Positions 6,309-13,083 of a stretch of DNA of 21,091 nt are shown piece after piece. Below the pieces are notes generated by a model that was not told the origin of the DNA, searched no databases, and worked only from the letters and a program-made list of their open reading frames with translations. The stretch is from Gammaproteobacteria bacterium. Lineage in GTDB: Bacteria; Pseudomonadota; Gammaproteobacteria; S144-34. Where the stretch lies: assembly GCA_015494165.1 (NCBI GenBank), contig WGBS01000005.1, positions 1 to 21,091 on the forward strand, given 5' to 3'. Positions within the stretch are counted from its first letter, which is position 1; each line of letters begins with the position of its first letter. The position numbers were made by a program, and so were the translations under genes.

Positions 6309-7300
6309 GCACGATACGATCGCAGCTCACGACCCGCGCGCGGCTGCGCCTGTTTGCGCTCGCGCCCGTCCTGGCGCTCGCGGCGGGCGCGGCGGCGGCA
6401 GGCGGCGGCCATCACAAAGGCCCCATGCATCACGACATCTGGGTGACGCTCAAGGGCGAGAACGCCGTCGCCCCGCTCGGCCGCCCCATGAAGTGGCCGG
6501 CCGGCAAGGGCATGACCTACGTCTCGGCCACCCCGGACGGCAAGCGCGTCTTCGCCACGAGCGCCGCCGAGGACACCATCTACGCCTACGACGCCCACAG
6601 CGGCCGCCTGCTGGCCAGGATCCCCGTGGGCAAGACCCCCAAGGGCATCAAGGTCGACCGCAAGGGCCGCTATGCCATCGCCGCCGACGAGGGCGCGGGC
6701 ACGATCACCGTGATCGACGTCGCCGCCCTGAAGCCCGTCAAGACCATCGCCGTCGGGCCCATGCCGCACAACAGCGTGCTCTCTCCCGACAACCGCACGC
6801 TCTACGTCACGCTCCAGGGCGGCAAGAGCGTGGCCGTGGTCGACATGGAGCGCCTCGAGAAGGTCGGCGAGCTGCCGGCGGGCACCGCCCCGCACAACGT
6901 CGACATCTCGCCCGACGGCAAGCGGCTCTTCGTCGCCAACAACGCCAGCATGGACCTCACGGTCGTCGACATCGCGGGCAAGCGCGTGATCAAGCGCATC
7001 CCCCTGAGCCCGCCGCACTACGGCGTCGACGTCACCCCCGACGGCCGCTACGTGCTGGTGACGGGCATCGCCGGCAAGGTGGTGACCGTGGTCGACGCCC
7101 GCACGCTGGAGGTGGTCAAGCGCATCGAGGTCGGCCAGGGCCCGCACGGCGTGCGTGCCAGCGCCGACGGCCGTCGCGCCTACGTGGCGGTCACCGGCCC
7201 CAGCAAGGTCGCGGTGATCGACCTCGAGCGGCTGGAGGTGAGCGGCTGGCTCGAGCCGGGGAAGATGCCGTTCTGGGTCGCCGTGCGCGGCAACACCTGA
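6305..7300 (+). CDS. YncE-like (YVTN) seven-bladed beta-propeller, secreted
   Basis: A 331-residue periplasmic protein. The signal peptide ends near AGAAAAGG (about residue 34), followed by a His-rich start (GGGHHKGPMHHD). The rest is repeated blades of the type VTPDGKRVFATS, VDRKGRYAIAAD, LSPDNRTLYVT, ISPDGKRLFVANN, VTPDGRYVLVTG and ASADGRRAYVAV, each followed by a strand such as VAVVDMERLEKVGEL. YVTN propellers often act beside cytochromes or bind metal. The start overlaps the anti-sigma stop by 4 bases, with AGGAGGT upstream. A strong terminator follows. Being the only clear output gene of the sigma operon, it may be a target or sensor. The His-rich N-terminus could bind metal. Confidence 0.9.
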   Translation: MSTIRSQLTTRARLRLFALAPVLALAAGAAAAGGGHHKGPMHHDIWVTLKGENAVAPLGRPMKWPAGKGMTYVSATPDGKRVFATSAAEDTIYAYDAHSGRLLARIPVGKTPKGIKVDRKGRYAIAADEGAGTITVIDVAALKPVKTIAVGPMPHNSVLSPDNRTLYVTLQGGKSVAVVDMERLEKVGELPAGTAPHNVDISPDGKRLFVANNASMDLTVVDIAGKRVIKRIPLSPPHYGVDVTPDGRYVLVTGIAGKVVTVVDARTLEVVKRIEVGQGPHGVRASADGRRAYVAVTGPSKVAVIDLERLEVSGWLEPGKMPFWVAVRGNT

Positions 7301-7327
7301 GCGGCACGCGCCGCGCGACGCGATTCG

Positions 7328-7355
7328 GGCCCGGCCTCGGCCGGGCCTTCTTTTT
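7328..7355 (+). terminator. Rho-independent terminator of the sigma operon
   Basis: A perfect 9-bp stem GGCCCGGCC / GGCCGGGCC (7328-7336 and 7339-7347) is followed directly by TTCTTTTT. It lies 27 bases after the stop of the propeller gene and separates the two plus-strand units. Confidence 0.95.
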
Positions 7356-7388
7356 GCCGGCATCCTCCCGCCCCGACCCGGCCGGGGG

Positions 7389-7419
7389 TTGAACCTCGCA
7401 CGTGCGCACAGGCTGGAAT
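7389..7419 (+). promoter_or_regulatory. Possible MerR-type promoter of the membrane-protein unit
   Basis: TTGAAC (7389-7394), a 19-base spacer, then TGGAAT (7414-7419). The spacer holds an ACCT-N13-AGGC frame (7393-7413) of the same layout as the other MerR-type sites here, though the inner arms match less well. It stands 31 bases before the start codon at 7451. Confidence 0.48.
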
Positions 7420-7450
7420 ATGCGAACGGCGAGGCCGTCACGGAGCCGGC

Positions 7451-8149
7451 ATGATCCCGGATCAGTATGTCTGGCTGGCATGGTCGAGCGCCTTCCTCGT
7501 TCCCTGGGGGGTGGCGTGGTGGCTCTCGCCCGCCAACCGTCGCGCCATGCTCTGGGCAAGCCTCTACACGACTCCCTTCGGCCTCAGCGAGCCCCTGTTC
7601 GTGCCCGAGTACTGGGCGCCACCGAGCCTCTTCGACCTCGCGCTGCGTACCGGCTTCGACATCGAGAGCCTGATCTTCTGCTTCGGCATCGGCGGCACGG
7701 GGGCCGTGCTCTACAACCTGCTGACGGGACGCAGGCCGGCCCCGGTGCCCGAGCACGAGCGCTGCCATCCGCGTCATCGCTTTCATCGCTGGGCGCTGGC
7801 CGCCCCCTTCGTCGCCTTCCCGCCGTTGCTGCTCCTGCCCTGGAACCCCATCTACCCCGCCATCGTCGCGCTCGCCATCGGCGCCGTTGCCAACGTCGCC
7901 TGCCGGCCCGACCTCGCCCGCAAGACCTGGGTCGGCGGGCTGATCTTTCTCGCCTACTACGCCCTGTTCCTGCAGGGGCTGGAGTGGCTCTCGCCAGGCT
8001 ACATCGAGCGCGTGTGGAACCTGGATGCCCTGAGCGGAATCGAAGTATTGGACATGCCCGGCGAGGAGCTCGCCTTCGCCATCGCCTTCGGCATGTACTG
8101 GTCCGGCGTGTTCGAGCACTTCACCTGGACGCGGCCCGCTCGGGCCTGA
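7451..8149 (+). CDS. Lycopene-cyclase-domain-like seven-helix membrane protein
   Basis: A 232-residue protein with about seven membrane helices. Acidic motifs sit at helix ends: SEPLFVPEYW near residues 45-54, and MPGEELAFAIAFGMYW near 202-217. Paired PxEE and ExxF motifs in a small membrane protein resemble the lycopene cyclase domain of CrtYc/CrtYd type, which forms carotenoid end groups. No other carotenoid gene is in the window, so it may have another lipid or electron-carrier role. ATG 7451 has GGAG 7 bases upstream. It starts an operon of three genes spaced 24 and 31 bases apart. A possible MerR-type promoter precedes it. Confidence 0.6.
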   Translation: MIPDQYVWLAWSSAFLVPWGVAWWLSPANRRAMLWASLYTTPFGLSEPLFVPEYWAPPSLFDLALRTGFDIESLIFCFGIGGTGAVLYNLLTGRRPAPVPEHERCHPRHRFHRWALAAPFVAFPPLLLLPWNPIYPAIVALAIGAVANVACRPDLARKTWVGGLIFLAYYALFLQGLEWLSPGYIERVWNLDALSGIEVLDMPGEELAFAIAFGMYWSGVFEHFTWTRPARA

Positions 8150-8173
8150 CACGCCCCGGCAGGAGGAACGGTG

Positions 8174-8866
8174 ATGGAGTTCTCCCTCGACCCCGAGACC
8201 CTCTCCTTCGTCCTCGAGGAGCCCTCCCTGTGGGGCCTGGCCCTCGGCTTTGCGGCGGGCCTGGTTTTCTCCTTCAACCCGCTGGTCTTCGCCTCCGTCC
8301 CCGTGGTGCTCGCCTATGTCGCGCCCTCGGCGAGCCCGCGGCGCGCGCTGGCGCTCGCCGCCGCGTTCGCGGGCGGCATGCTCGCCGCACACGTCGCCCT
8401 CGGCATCGCCGCGGCGCTCGGGGGAGAGTGGGCGCGGGCGCTCATGGGACGCTGGTGGGGGGTGGTGCTCGGGCCGGTGCTCGTGCTGCTCGGCCTGGCC
8501 TGGGCGGGCTGGCTGCGGCTCACCATACCCTGGTTCACCGTGCGCGGGCGCCCGGTGACGGGCGCCCGGGGCGCCTTCCTGCTCGGCATCCCGTTCTCGG
8601 TGGCGGTCTGCCCCGTCTGCACGCCGGCGCTGCTGGTCATGGTCTCGGCCGCCGCCGCGGCGGGCTCGGTCGCCTTCGGCACGGCGCTGCTCGCGGCCTT
8701 CGCCCTCGGGCGGAGCGTCCCGCTGCTCGTCGGGGCCCTCGCCGTCGGCTGGCTCGAGCGCTTGCGCGCGGCCACGGCGTGGAGCCGGCGCCTCGACCTC
8801 GCCGCCGGCCTTGTCCTGGTGGCCACGGGGCTCTATATGATCTACGAGGCCTTCTTCATCATGTGA
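8174..8866 (+). CDS. CcdA/DsbD-like membrane protein lacking the first cysteine
   Basis: A 230-residue protein with six hydrophobic segments in the style of the CcdA/DsbD membrane domain, which passes electrons from cytoplasmic thioredoxin to the periplasm. The second active motif is present as CPVCTP (C146, C149). The first helix, however, reads FSFNPLVFASVPVVLAY: the usual cysteine after Asn-Pro or Ser-Pro is Leu. With two cysteines in one helix it may not perform the normal thiol relay, and the CPVC pair may instead bind metal. ATG 8174 follows AGGAGG by 7 bases (a GTG in the same frame is one codon earlier). It is the middle gene of the operon. Confidence 0.78.
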   Translation: MEFSLDPETLSFVLEEPSLWGLALGFAAGLVFSFNPLVFASVPVVLAYVAPSASPRRALALAAAFAGGMLAAHVALGIAAALGGEWARALMGRWWGVVLGPVLVLLGLAWAGWLRLTIPWFTVRGRPVTGARGAFLLGIPFSVAVCPVCTPALLVMVSAAAAAGSVAFGTALLAAFALGRSVPLLVGALAVGWLERLRAATAWSRRLDLAAGLVLVATGLYMIYEAFFIM

Positions 8867-8897
8867 GCCGCGGCAGCCGCGGCGAAAGGACCGTCGC

Positions 8898-9458
8898 ATG
8901 ACGCAGGACGAGAAGCCCCGTGCCGGGGACGACGCGGCGCCCCCCGGGCCGCCGGCGCGCGATACGTCCGAAGAGGCGCACGCGGCCTACGAGGCGTTGC
9001 GCCGCGAGGTGCGCGAGCTCCTCGGGGAGGCCCAGGAGCGGCTGAGTCCCGAGCGCATCCGTCAGACCGTGGACGAGGGCGTGCGCCGCCTGCGCGAGGC
9101 CGGGCGCTTCACGGCCGACACGCTCGGGCGTGCGGCCGAGACCGTGCGCAAGGACCTGCTGTCGGCGGCGCGCGAGCTCAGACCCGGGGTCGACCGCCTG
9201 ACGGACACCGCCGGCGGGCTGCTCGAGACGGTCCGCGACCGCGGTGGCCACCTGGCCGCGCTCGCGGCGCGCGCCCTCGGCGAGTGGGCGCAGGAGCTGG
9301 GCGACCGCCTGGACGCGGCGCTCGCCTACCACACGGGCGAGGTGGCCCATGCCGGCGCCTTCCAGTGCACGCGCTGCGGCGAGGTCATACACCTGTCGCA
9401 GACGGGGCGGCTGCCACCGTGCCCGAAGTGTCACCACACGACCTTCCGGCGGCGCTGA
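8898..9458 (+). CDS. Helical zinc-ribbon protein
   Basis: A 186-residue cytoplasmic protein. Residues 25-150 are long charged helices, likely coiled coil, without a membrane segment. The C-terminus has a four-cysteine zinc ribbon: CTRC at 157-160 and CPKC at 175-178. This helix-plus-ribbon layout matches the small zinc ribbon-containing (DUF1451-like) proteins of proteobacteria, which have no established function. The start follows AAAGGA. It is the third gene of the plus-strand unit. Its stop is only 10 bases from the stop of the converging YHS-SLOG gene, with no terminator between them. Confidence 0.8.
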   Translation: MTQDEKPRAGDDAAPPGPPARDTSEEAHAAYEALRREVRELLGEAQERLSPERIRQTVDEGVRRLREAGRFTADTLGRAAETVRKDLLSAARELRPGVDRLTDTAGGLLETVRDRGGHLAALAARALGEWAQELGDRLDAALAYHTGEVAHAGAFQCTRCGEVIHLSQTGRLPPCPKCHHTTFRRR

Positions 9459-9468
9459 GCAGGCCGCC

Positions 9469-10245
9469 TCAACCGGCTTCGCCCACCATCTCGCCGCAGA
9501 AGCACGAGGGCCTGCGATAGTGCCCGCGCGCGTAGGCCCTCGCCAGGGCGTCGAGCAGGGACGCCGGGTCACGGTCGTAGAGGACCTTTGCGCCAGTGTC
9601 CTTGTCGATCGCAGCGACGATGTCGCGGATGCGGTCGGCGATCCCGCCGCTTCCCTCGAGCACGCCGATGAGTCTCCCCTCGTCGTAGGCGATGGCGAAC
9701 TCGCCCAGCGTTCCCGAACGCCCGCCGAGGATGATCACGAGATCGCTGGAGCGGATATTGGTGACCTCGCGCCCCATGAGGCCGCTGCCGGTGTATACGA
9801 TCACGTCGTAGGCGTCGGCGGGCGAGTGGTACTTGTGGAGGTGCTCGTCGAGACTGAGCGCGGGGGAGATGCCCACCGAAAGGCCGCCGAAATTGCGCAC
9901 CGCGCGGGCGCATTCGTAGGGCAGGCCGGGGCAGGCACCCGTGACCAGGACGTAGCCGCGTCGGGCAATCTCCTGGCCGAGCAGGTAGGCACGCTCGGCC
10001 ACCTCGCGCCGCGCATGCGGCACCGCCGAGCCCATCACGCCCACCGAGAGCCGCGGTGGCGCCCCGCGATGGGTGTAGACCGCCGGATCCGCGAGGAAGC
10101 GCTTGCGGCAGCCGTCGGAACAGAAATAGTACAGCCGACCCTCGTGCTCCGCGGTGGCCGGGGCCGCGCGCGGGTCGAGCCCCATCCCGCAGACGGGATC
10201 GCGCAGCAGGGGTGCCGCGGGCGCCCCCTCTCCGGCGCCGCTCAT
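9469..10245 (-). CDS. YHS domain fused to a SLOG/LOG-type Rossmann domain
   Basis: A 258-residue protein. Residues 14-59 are a YHS domain (RDPVCGMGLDP, then YYFCSDGCRKRFLADPAVY) with metal-ligand cysteines C19, C42 and C46. Residues 65-240 are a Rossmann-like SLOG domain of the TIGR00725/LDcluster4 kind: SVGVMGSA, VTGACPGLPYECARA, then DLVIILGGRSGTLGEFAIAY holding the GG-x-SGT-x-x-E nucleotide-binding loop. The tail has CFC at 248-250. SLOG domains bind or cleave nucleotide-derived ligands, so the fusion could link metal binding to a nucleotide signal (inference). ATG 10245 follows GGAGGAGG and overlaps the stop of the small membrane-protein gene as ATGA. Confidence 0.85.
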   Translation of the reverse strand: MSGAGEGAPAAPLLRDPVCGMGLDPRAAPATAEHEGRLYYFCSDGCRKRFLADPAVYTHRGAPPRLSVGVMGSAVPHARREVAERAYLLGQEIARRGYVLVTGACPGLPYECARAVRNFGGLSVGISPALSLDEHLHKYHSPADAYDVIVYTGSGLMGREVTNIRSSDLVIILGGRSGTLGEFAIAYDEGRLIGVLEGSGGIADRIRDIVAAIDKDTGAKVLYDRDPASLLDALARAYARGHYRRPSCFCGEMVGEAG

Positions 10246-10505
10246 CGCGCCTCCTCCGGAGCGGAGAAGCGCGTGTAAAGGGGGACCCAAACCAAAGCGA
10301 ACCACCACCCGTAGAGATAGCTGTCCGCGAGCCCCAGCACGAAGCCGGTCCACGACCACTCGAAGCCCGGCAGGAGCCGACGCCAGGCCTCGAACATGGC
10401 GTACTGCGGAAACGCCAGGTCCCACAGCACGCAGGCCAGATAGCTCACGACCAGGAACAGGCTCGTCGCATGCCCGACGGCAAGCACCCTGCGCTTGAGG
10501 CTCAT
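10242..10505 (-). CDS. Small membrane protein (DUF5676-like)
   Basis: An 87-residue protein with two or three hydrophobic helices: residues about 10-30 (GHATSLFLVVSYLACVLWDL) and 48-75 (FVLGLADSYLYGWWFALVWV). The closing GWWFALVWVPLYTRF resembles the tail of DUF5676 membrane proteins, which are often found with heavy-metal genes. The start follows GGAGGAGG and the stop overlaps the next start by 4 bases. It may anchor or assist the Rieske protein or the YHS-SLOG protein encoded next to it. The family assignment is moderate and the function unknown. Confidence 0.65.
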   Translation of the reverse strand: MSLKRRVLAVGHATSLFLVVSYLACVLWDLAFPQYAMFEAWRRLLPGFEWSWTGFVLGLADSYLYGWWFALVWVPLYTRFSAPEEAR

Positions 10506-10536
10506 GGCTCGTCCTCCTCCGGAGCGGGTCGCAGGA

Positions 10537-11115
10537 TCAGGCGGGCGGATCCGTCCCGACCTCGACCAGCGTGTCCGAGACAAAGTGGTACGGCGGGATC
10601 ACGAGGTTCGTAGGCGCGGGCACCCCCTTGAACACGCGACCGGCCAGATCGAAGCGCGAGCCGTGGCACGGACAGAAGTAGCCTCCGATCCAGTCCTCGC
10701 CCAAGTCCGGCGGACCCACCTCTGGCCGGTAGGTGGGCACGCAGCCGAGATGGGTGCACAGCCCGATGGCCACGAAGAGTTCCGGGCGGATGGAGCGATG
10801 GGGGTTGCGGGCATAAGGGGGCTGCTGGGTCTCCACGCGCGAATCCGGGTCACGCAGGCGCGCCAGGTGCCGCGGATCGCGCATGCGCTCCAGCATCCCC
10901 GGCGTGCGGCGCAACAGCCACACCGGCCGCCCCCGCCAGGCCACCGTGATCTGCTGGCCCGGCTCGAGCCTGCTGACGTCCACCTCCACAGGCGCGCCGG
11001 CGGCGCGCGCCCGGGCGCTCGGCCGCATGCTGGCGAGGAAGGGGGCGAGCGCCGCGGCCGTGCCCACGGCGCCTGCCGCCACGGCGGTCGCCGTCAGGAA
11101 GCGCCGACGCCGCAT
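10537..11115 (-). CDS. petA: bc1-type Rieske iron-sulfur protein, twin-arginine signal, no bc1 partners
   Basis: A 192-residue Rieske subunit of the ubiquinol-cytochrome c reductase type. It has a twin-arginine N-terminus (MRRRRFLTAT, then a hydrophobic anchor). The 2Fe-2S motifs are CTHLGC (C120, H122, C125) and CPCHGS (C148, C150, H151), with the typical flanks GGYFCPCHGSRFDLAGRVFK and the PAPTNLVIPPY loop. All cluster and disulfide residues are present. In the usual operon cytochromes b and c1 follow directly. Here a small membrane protein and a YHS-SLOG gene follow instead. The start is 10 bases after the stop of the propeller gene, with GAGGCGGG upstream. It may be a second, specialised Rieske protein. 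Confidence 0.92.
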   Translation of the reverse strand: MRRRRFLTATAVAAGAVGTAAALAPFLASMRPSARARAAGAPVEVDVSRLEPGQQITVAWRGRPVWLLRRTPGMLERMRDPRHLARLRDPDSRVETQQPPYARNPHRSIRPELFVAIGLCTHLGCVPTYRPEVGPPDLGEDWIGGYFCPCHGSRFDLAGRVFKGVPAPTNLVIPPYHFVSDTLVEVGTDPPA

Positions 11116-11125
11116 GGCACCCGCC

Positions 11126-12211
11126 TCAGCCGCCCGGGTGGACAGCGATCTGGTGGCCCTCCCCTGCGGGCAGCCGGATCTCGCCGCGCACCTTGAGCGT
11201 GCGCGCGTCGAGAACCCAGACGACGGGAGCCTTGCGGCTCGTGACGTAGACCTTCCCGCCATCCACCAGCGCCAGGTGATAGGGCGCCGGAGCGAGACCG
11301 ACCTCCCGGCGCCCGCCCGTGGCGAGATCCACCGCCACCAGACGGTCGCCGCCCTTGGCCGTGGCGAGGAGCGTGCGTCCGTCCGCCGTGACCGCCACCC
11401 CGTGGGGCGCACGGCCCACGGCAAACCGCCGCAGCACGCGTCCGCTGGCGGTGTCGAGCTCCGCCACGCGGCCATCCCCCACCTCGAGGACATAGAGCCG
11501 GCCGCCGTCCGGCGACAGCGCCAGATGCTCCGGGGCCTTGCCGACGAGGAAGTTGCGCAGCACCACCCACCGCTCCGTGTCGACCTCGCTGACGGTGTCG
11601 TTGCCCGTGTTGCTGACGTAGACCCGGCGCCCGTCGCGGCTGACGACGGCGTAGTTCGGCGCGGGGCCCGTGAGGACCGTGCGCACCACGTGCCCGTGCG
11701 CGACGCTGACGACGCTGATGGCGCCGCGGGTCGTGTGCACCGCCACGGCATGCGCGCCGTCAGGGAGCAGCGCGATGTGATGGACCATTCCGGGCACGGT
11801 GACCCGGCGCAGCTCCCGGCGCGCGCGCACGTCGATCACGGACACGTGGCTGCTCATGGCCGCGGAGACCCCGCCGCCGCCACGGTGATGGGCCTCGTGC
11901 TCCGACTGGGACATGCCGGCGGGCCGGGGCGGCACCGTGCCGGCGTGCTCCTCGATGCTGCCGGCCACCAGGTACCGCCCGTCCGGCGTCACGGCAAGCG
12001 CGTGCACGTTGCCGACCCCGTCGATGGTGCCCGCCAGCGCGTCGCGCCCGGTATCGACGACGGCGATGCGGCCTGCGGCGCCGAGCGGCACGTAGGCGGT
12101 GCCCGCCGTCGCGCCAGCCGAGCCGAGCAGCCCCGCCAGGAGCACGGCCCAGGCCAGGCCCGCCCGTGGCGCGCCGCGGGCCCACCGTGCGTCCGGGTTC
12201 TCCGCTCGCAT
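11126..12211 (-). CDS. YncE-like (YVTN) beta-propeller with a His/Met loop
   Basis: A 361-residue secreted propeller. The signal peptide covers about residues 15-37 (AWAVLLAGLLGSAGATA). Blades include VTPDGRYLVAG, LLPDGAHAVAV, VSRDGRRVYVSN, LSPDGGRLYVLE and VTADGRTLLATA, each followed by a strand with a VAELDTASGRVLR-type pattern. A loop at residues 86-122 carries MSQSEHEAHH and a Gly run, a likely metal site. It starts at ATG 12211 behind GGAGGGGG. It is the first gene of a four-gene unit with Rieske, DUF5676-like and YHS-SLOG proteins. The MerR-type promoter at the end of MerR gene 1 should drive it. Confidence 0.9.
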   Translation of the reverse strand: MRAENPDARWARGAPRAGLAWAVLLAGLLGSAGATAGTAYVPLGAAGRIAVVDTGRDALAGTIDGVGNVHALAVTPDGRYLVAGSIEEHAGTVPPRPAGMSQSEHEAHHRGGGGVSAAMSSHVSVIDVRARRELRRVTVPGMVHHIALLPDGAHAVAVHTTRGAISVVSVAHGHVVRTVLTGPAPNYAVVSRDGRRVYVSNTGNDTVSEVDTERWVVLRNFLVGKAPEHLALSPDGGRLYVLEVGDGRVAELDTASGRVLRRFAVGRAPHGVAVTADGRTLLATAKGGDRLVAVDLATGGRREVGLAPAPYHLALVDGGKVYVTSRKAPVVWVLDARTLKVRGEIRLPAGEGHQIAVHPGG

Positions 12212-12254
12212 TTCCCCCTCCTTCGTCCGTCGGGCCTCAACCGGCCTGGAGCCG

Positions 12255-12285
12255 ATTGCACACCTTGATTTCGCGCACAGGTCAA
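12255..12285 (-). promoter_or_regulatory. MerR-type operator/promoter overlapping the stop of MerR gene 1
   Basis: Minus strand: TTGACC as -35 (plus 12280-12285), 19-base spacer, TGCAAT as -10 (plus 12255-12260). An ACCT-N13-AGGT frame (plus 12262-12282) fills the spacer, matching the 21-bp CueR/ZntR-style site. The TGA stop of the upstream MerR gene lies inside the TTGACC box. A start site near 12248 would leave a leader of about 37 bases. Confidence 0.85.
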
Positions 12286-12779
12286 GCCGTCCGGTCCGCG
12301 GGGTCGGGGTCGGCGTCCGCCGACTCGATCAGGTGGCAGACCGAGTCCCCGGTGGGCAGCGCGTCCGGCATGCGCGCCCACTCGGCCAGCGCCCGCTCCA
12401 TGCGCCGCTGCAGCGCCTGGAGCTCGTCGAGGCGGCGGCGGTTCTCCTCCACGCGCCGTCCCAGGATGGCGCGCACGCGCGGGCAGGGCGAGCGGCCCTT
12501 GTCCGCATCGGCGAGGATCTGCCGGATCTCGGCGAGCGAGAAGCCGAGCGCCTGGGCCTTGCGCACGAAACGCAGCCGCGCTACCTCGCGGTCGCTGAAG
12601 AGCCGGTAGCCGTTCGCCGGGTTGCGGCCCGGGCGCAGCAGGCCGATGCGCGCGTAGTAGCGCACCACGTGCGGCGCCACCCCGGCGCGCGCGGCCGCCT
12701 CGGCGACCGTGTACCGGGGCGCGGCGCGGGCGCGCGCGGCGGCGTCGCCCACCGCGCGCGCCCGCCTGCCCCCGCGCAT
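12282..12779 (-). CDS. MerR-family metal-responsive regulator 1
   Basis: A 165-residue regulator with a 20-residue basic N-terminal extension. The helix-turn-helix is RYTVAEAAARAGVAPHVVRY (about 22-41), then YARIGLLRPGRNPANGYRLF and a dimerisation helix (about 103-135). C99 in GRSPCPRVRAIL and C148 in DSVCHLIES match two of the metal-ligand cysteines of heavy-metal MerR proteins. The middle cysteine of ZntR/MerR is absent, so thiolate binding of a +1 or +2 ion is likely but not certain. The start at 12779 has GAGGGAG upstream and lies 11 bases after the stop of the cytochrome gene. It probably controls the promoter at its own 3' end, and the YHS promoter in trans. Confidence 0.9.
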   Translation of the reverse strand: MRGGRRARAVGDAAARARAAPRYTVAEAAARAGVAPHVVRYYARIGLLRPGRNPANGYRLFSDREVARLRFVRKAQALGFSLAEIRQILADADKGRSPCPRVRAILGRRVEENRRRLDELQALQRRMERALAEWARMPDALPTGDSVCHLIESADADPDPADRTA

Positions 12780-12790
12780 CCGCGGCTCCC

Positions 12791-13069
12791 TCAGTTGGCG
12801 TTCTGCATGAAGGTCAGGACGTCGCGCGCCTCGGCCCCCGTCAGACCGCCCCGGACGCGCATGTGCGCGATGATGGGCCGCCACTGGTCGTCGCGGAACT
12901 CGCGGGGGTCGCGCAGGTTGTGGCAGCGCGTGCAGTTCTCGGACCAGACGCGCGCCCCCCGCGCGAAGGCCTCCTTGTCGCCGCCGCGTTCGCCCGCCGT
13001 CGCCGGGACCGCCGCAGCGAGGCCGGCGGCCACCATCAGGAGCGCCGGAAAGAGTCTCGTCTTGCGCAT
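12791..13069 (-). CDS. Small monohaem cytochrome c
   Basis: A 92-residue secreted cytochrome. The signal peptide is MRKTRLFPALLMVAAG and so on, cleaved near PATAGE (about residue 26). The haem motif CTRCH follows (about 46-50). A conserved segment WRPIIAHMRVRGGLTGAEAR supplies the likely axial methionine in HMRVR. The short chain and HMRVR segment suggest a small class I protein found near denitrification or metal genes. It is the second gene of the porin unit, 14 bases after the porin stop, with GGGAGGGCGG before the start. Confidence 0.88.
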   Translation of the reverse strand: MRKTRLFPALLMVAAGLAAAVPATAGERGGDKEAFARGARVWSENCTRCHNLRDPREFRDDQWRPIIAHMRVRGGLTGAEARDVLTFMQNAN

Positions 13070-13083
13070 GGTGCCGCCCTCCC

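Noticed and set aside
7449..7461. TGATC-N3-GATCA palindrome resembling an FNR box
   Set aside because: It covers the start codon region of the gene at 7451 and has the wrong spacing (TGAT-N5-ATCA).
6272..8899. 875-codon minus-strand open frame
   Set aside because: It lies antisense to the propeller and membrane-protein genes, which have signal peptides, motifs and ribosome sites. The composition is typical of a shadow.
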